A stretch of 6,478 nt of DNA from CAVZKK01 sp964573475 (GTDB taxonomy: Archaea > Thermoproteota > Bathyarchaeia > Bathyarchaeales > Bathycorpusculaceae). The stretch is from assembly GCA_964573475.1 (NCBI GenBank), contig CAZNJT010000079.1, positions 1 to 6,478 of the forward strand, read 5' to 3'. The notes below the pieces were generated by a model that saw only the letters and a list, made by a program, of their open reading frames with translations, did not search any database and had not been told where the DNA came from. The position numbers were made by a program, and so were the translations under genes. Below are positions 5,397 through 6,478 of this stretch, piece after piece; the first letter of the stretch is position 1, and each line of letters starts with the position of its first letter.

Positions 5397-6425
5397 ATGT
5401 ATGTTGATAGTCTGATAAGGGCGCTGCCTAAAGTTGAGCAGCATGTTCATATTGTTGGTTCAACGAGGCCTGAGACGCTGCTTTGGCTTGCAGAAGAGGG
5501 CGGATTAGAGAAGCCTTTCAAGACGTTGAAGGATGCTCGTCGTTTCTTTCAGTACCGCGATTTCCCTCACTTCATCACTATCTACAGTACAGTGGTTGAT
5601 TGTATTACAAAAGAAGATCAATTCGAGCGTATAATCTATGAGATGCTAGAAAATGACGCGCGATGCAATGTCCGCTACGTCGAAGCAAGCTTCTCTGCCT
5701 TTGATCACATCCAAAGAGGCCTTAACTACGGTCTAATGCTTGACGCCATCAATAGAGGCATATACCGTGCACACAGCGACTTCGGCATCGAATGCAATCT
5801 TAGAATCGACCTAGTCCGAAACTATGGACCTAATGTTGGAATGGAAGTCCTCGACCTGATAGAGAAAAAGGGTGACAACATTGTCTCCATCGACATAGGA
5901 GGCAGTGAGGAAAGGTTTCCTCCTAAGCCATATGCACCCGTCTACCGTAGAGCTAGGGAGATGGGGCTTCATTTGGTTGCTCATGCAGGAGAAGCAGCTG
6001 GACCTGAGAGCATATGGGAAGCAGTGAGGCATCTTAATGTTGAGCGCATAGGTCATGGAGTTGCTGCAAGCCGCGACCCTGAGCTAATGAACTATCTTCT
6101 GAAACGGGGTATTACCATTGAGATGTGCCCTATCAGCAACTTAAAGACCAGAGTTGTCTCTTCTCTAAAGAAGCATCCTATACGAACCTTTCTGGAAAAA
6201 GGTCTCAAGGTAACTGTGAGTACCGATGACCCATCCATGTTCAACACTGATATGAATAGTGAGTACCTGCAACTTCACCGGTGTCTGAACTTTACGATTC
6301 CTGAACTATTCAAATTAAGCCTCAACGCTGTTGACTCTTCTTTTCTCTCTGAAAAAAGAAAGATCGAAATGCGCGAGTCCTTTATGGAGGAGTTCAAGCG
6401 CCTGCAAGACACTTGTAATTTATGA
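5397..6425 (+). CDS. add: Adenosine deaminase (zinc-dependent, purine salvage)
   Basis: This is a cytosolic amidohydrolase-fold enzyme predicted to deaminate adenosine to inosine. Numbered from the ATG at 5397 (342 residues, normal for bacterial/archaeal Add), the family motifs come in order: PKVEQHVHIVGSTRPETL (11-28) with zinc ligands His16 and His18; IDIGGSEERFPP (165-176), the substrate loop; HAGEAAGPESIW (196-207) with ligand His196 and catalytic Glu199; ERIGHG (216-221) with His220; EMCPISNLKT (242-251); and STDDPSMF (275-282) with the Asp277/Asp278 pair. All catalytic and metal residues are present. The substrate loop reads GGSE where the usual form is AGDE. The frame is open ten codons further to an ATG at 5367, but GGTG precedes only the internal ATG and the family begins about ten residues before the HxH motif, so 5397 is preferred. 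It stands alone with its own promoter. Adenine or 6-aminodeoxyfutalosine deaminase is less likely given the near-perfect HAGEAAGPESIW block, but cannot be excluded. Confidence 0.92.
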   Translation: MYVDSLIRALPKVEQHVHIVGSTRPETLLWLAEEGGLEKPFKTLKDARRFFQYRDFPHFITIYSTVVDCITKEDQFERIIYEMLENDARCNVRYVEASFSAFDHIQRGLNYGLMLDAINRGIYRAHSDFGIECNLRIDLVRNYGPNVGMEVLDLIEKKGDNIVSIDIGGSEERFPPKPYAPVYRRAREMGLHLVAHAGEAAGPESIWEAVRHLNVERIGHGVAASRDPELMNYLLKRGITIEMCPISNLKTRVVSSLKKHPIRTFLEKGLKVTVSTDDPSMFNTDMNSEYLQLHRCLNFTIPELFKLSLNAVDSSFLSEKRKIEMRESFMEEFKRLQDTCNL

Positions 6426-6478
6426 TTTAACCGTGTACGGCAAAACTATTCCAGCGATATCCTTTTTCCATCAAAATC
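6426..6478. other. Downstream end of window; no secure feature
   Basis: A TTTTT tract (6463-6467) could terminate the deaminase transcript. On the minus strand two frames are open from the window edge, one ending at TAG (6448-6446) with KRISLE as its last residues. A convergent gene may therefore end here, but 10 to 16 codons are too few to call it. Confidence 0.3.

Noticed and set aside
6426..6478. 3' end of a convergent minus-strand gene
   Set aside because: Two frames are open for only 10 to 16 codons from the window edge, and neither can be preferred.

Overview
The window looks like chromosomal DNA from an uncultured mesophilic archaeon. The best guess is a Bathyarchaeia-type (MCG) lineage, judged from protein character alone. 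Supporting signs are GGTG/GGAGGTG-type ribosome binding sites, A/T-rich TATA-like elements instead of -35/-10 pairs, oligo-T tracts after genes, an Asn-rich NosD-type beta-helix surface protein ending in a dockerin-like tail, and integrase core-binding fragments of a kind I associate with these genomes. Taxonomy is an inference; no marker gene is present.

Layout. (1) 1-83: the last codons of an upstream + strand gene cut by the window edge. (2) 329-682: a small + strand protein that resembles only the DNA-contacting N-terminal (SAM-like, core-binding) domain of a tyrosine recombinase. (3) 683-1032: a low-coding stretch with a doubtful 34-codon hydrophobic ORF (832-936) and a strong hairpin (983-1013). 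(4) 3280-1033, minus strand: a two-gene operon. An LhgO-like FAD-dependent L-2-hydroxyacid oxidase comes first, followed 31 bp later by an NAD(P)-dependent malate/L-lactate dehydrogenase (Ldh) family enzyme. (5) 3413-4978, + strand, divergent from the operon: a secreted parallel beta-helix protein with a dockerin-like C-terminus. Its reading frame opens with about 57 residues of an unrelated integrase N-terminus ahead of the signal peptide. (6) 4979-5396: a non-coding stretch with oligo-T tracts and TATA-like elements. (7) 5397-6425, + strand: adenosine deaminase.

How the genes may work together. The two minus-strand enzymes both act on L-2-hydroxyacids, one coupled to FAD and one to NAD(P). 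As a unit they could oxidise or interconvert a 2-hydroxyacid and its 2-oxoacid, with L-2-hydroxyglutarate/2-oxoglutarate the obvious candidate pair. The beta-helix protein probably acts outside the cell on, or bound to, carbohydrate. Adenosine deaminase is a separate purine-salvage gene with its own promoter region.

The most unusual point is the in-frame join of an integrase start, with its strong Shine-Dalgarno, to a secreted protein. A second integrase-like core-binding domain lies about 3 kb away in the same orientation, so the metabolic operon is bracketed by recombinase-derived pieces. I see no complete new defence or mobile system, no CRISPR array, no tRNA or rRNA, and no intact transposase.
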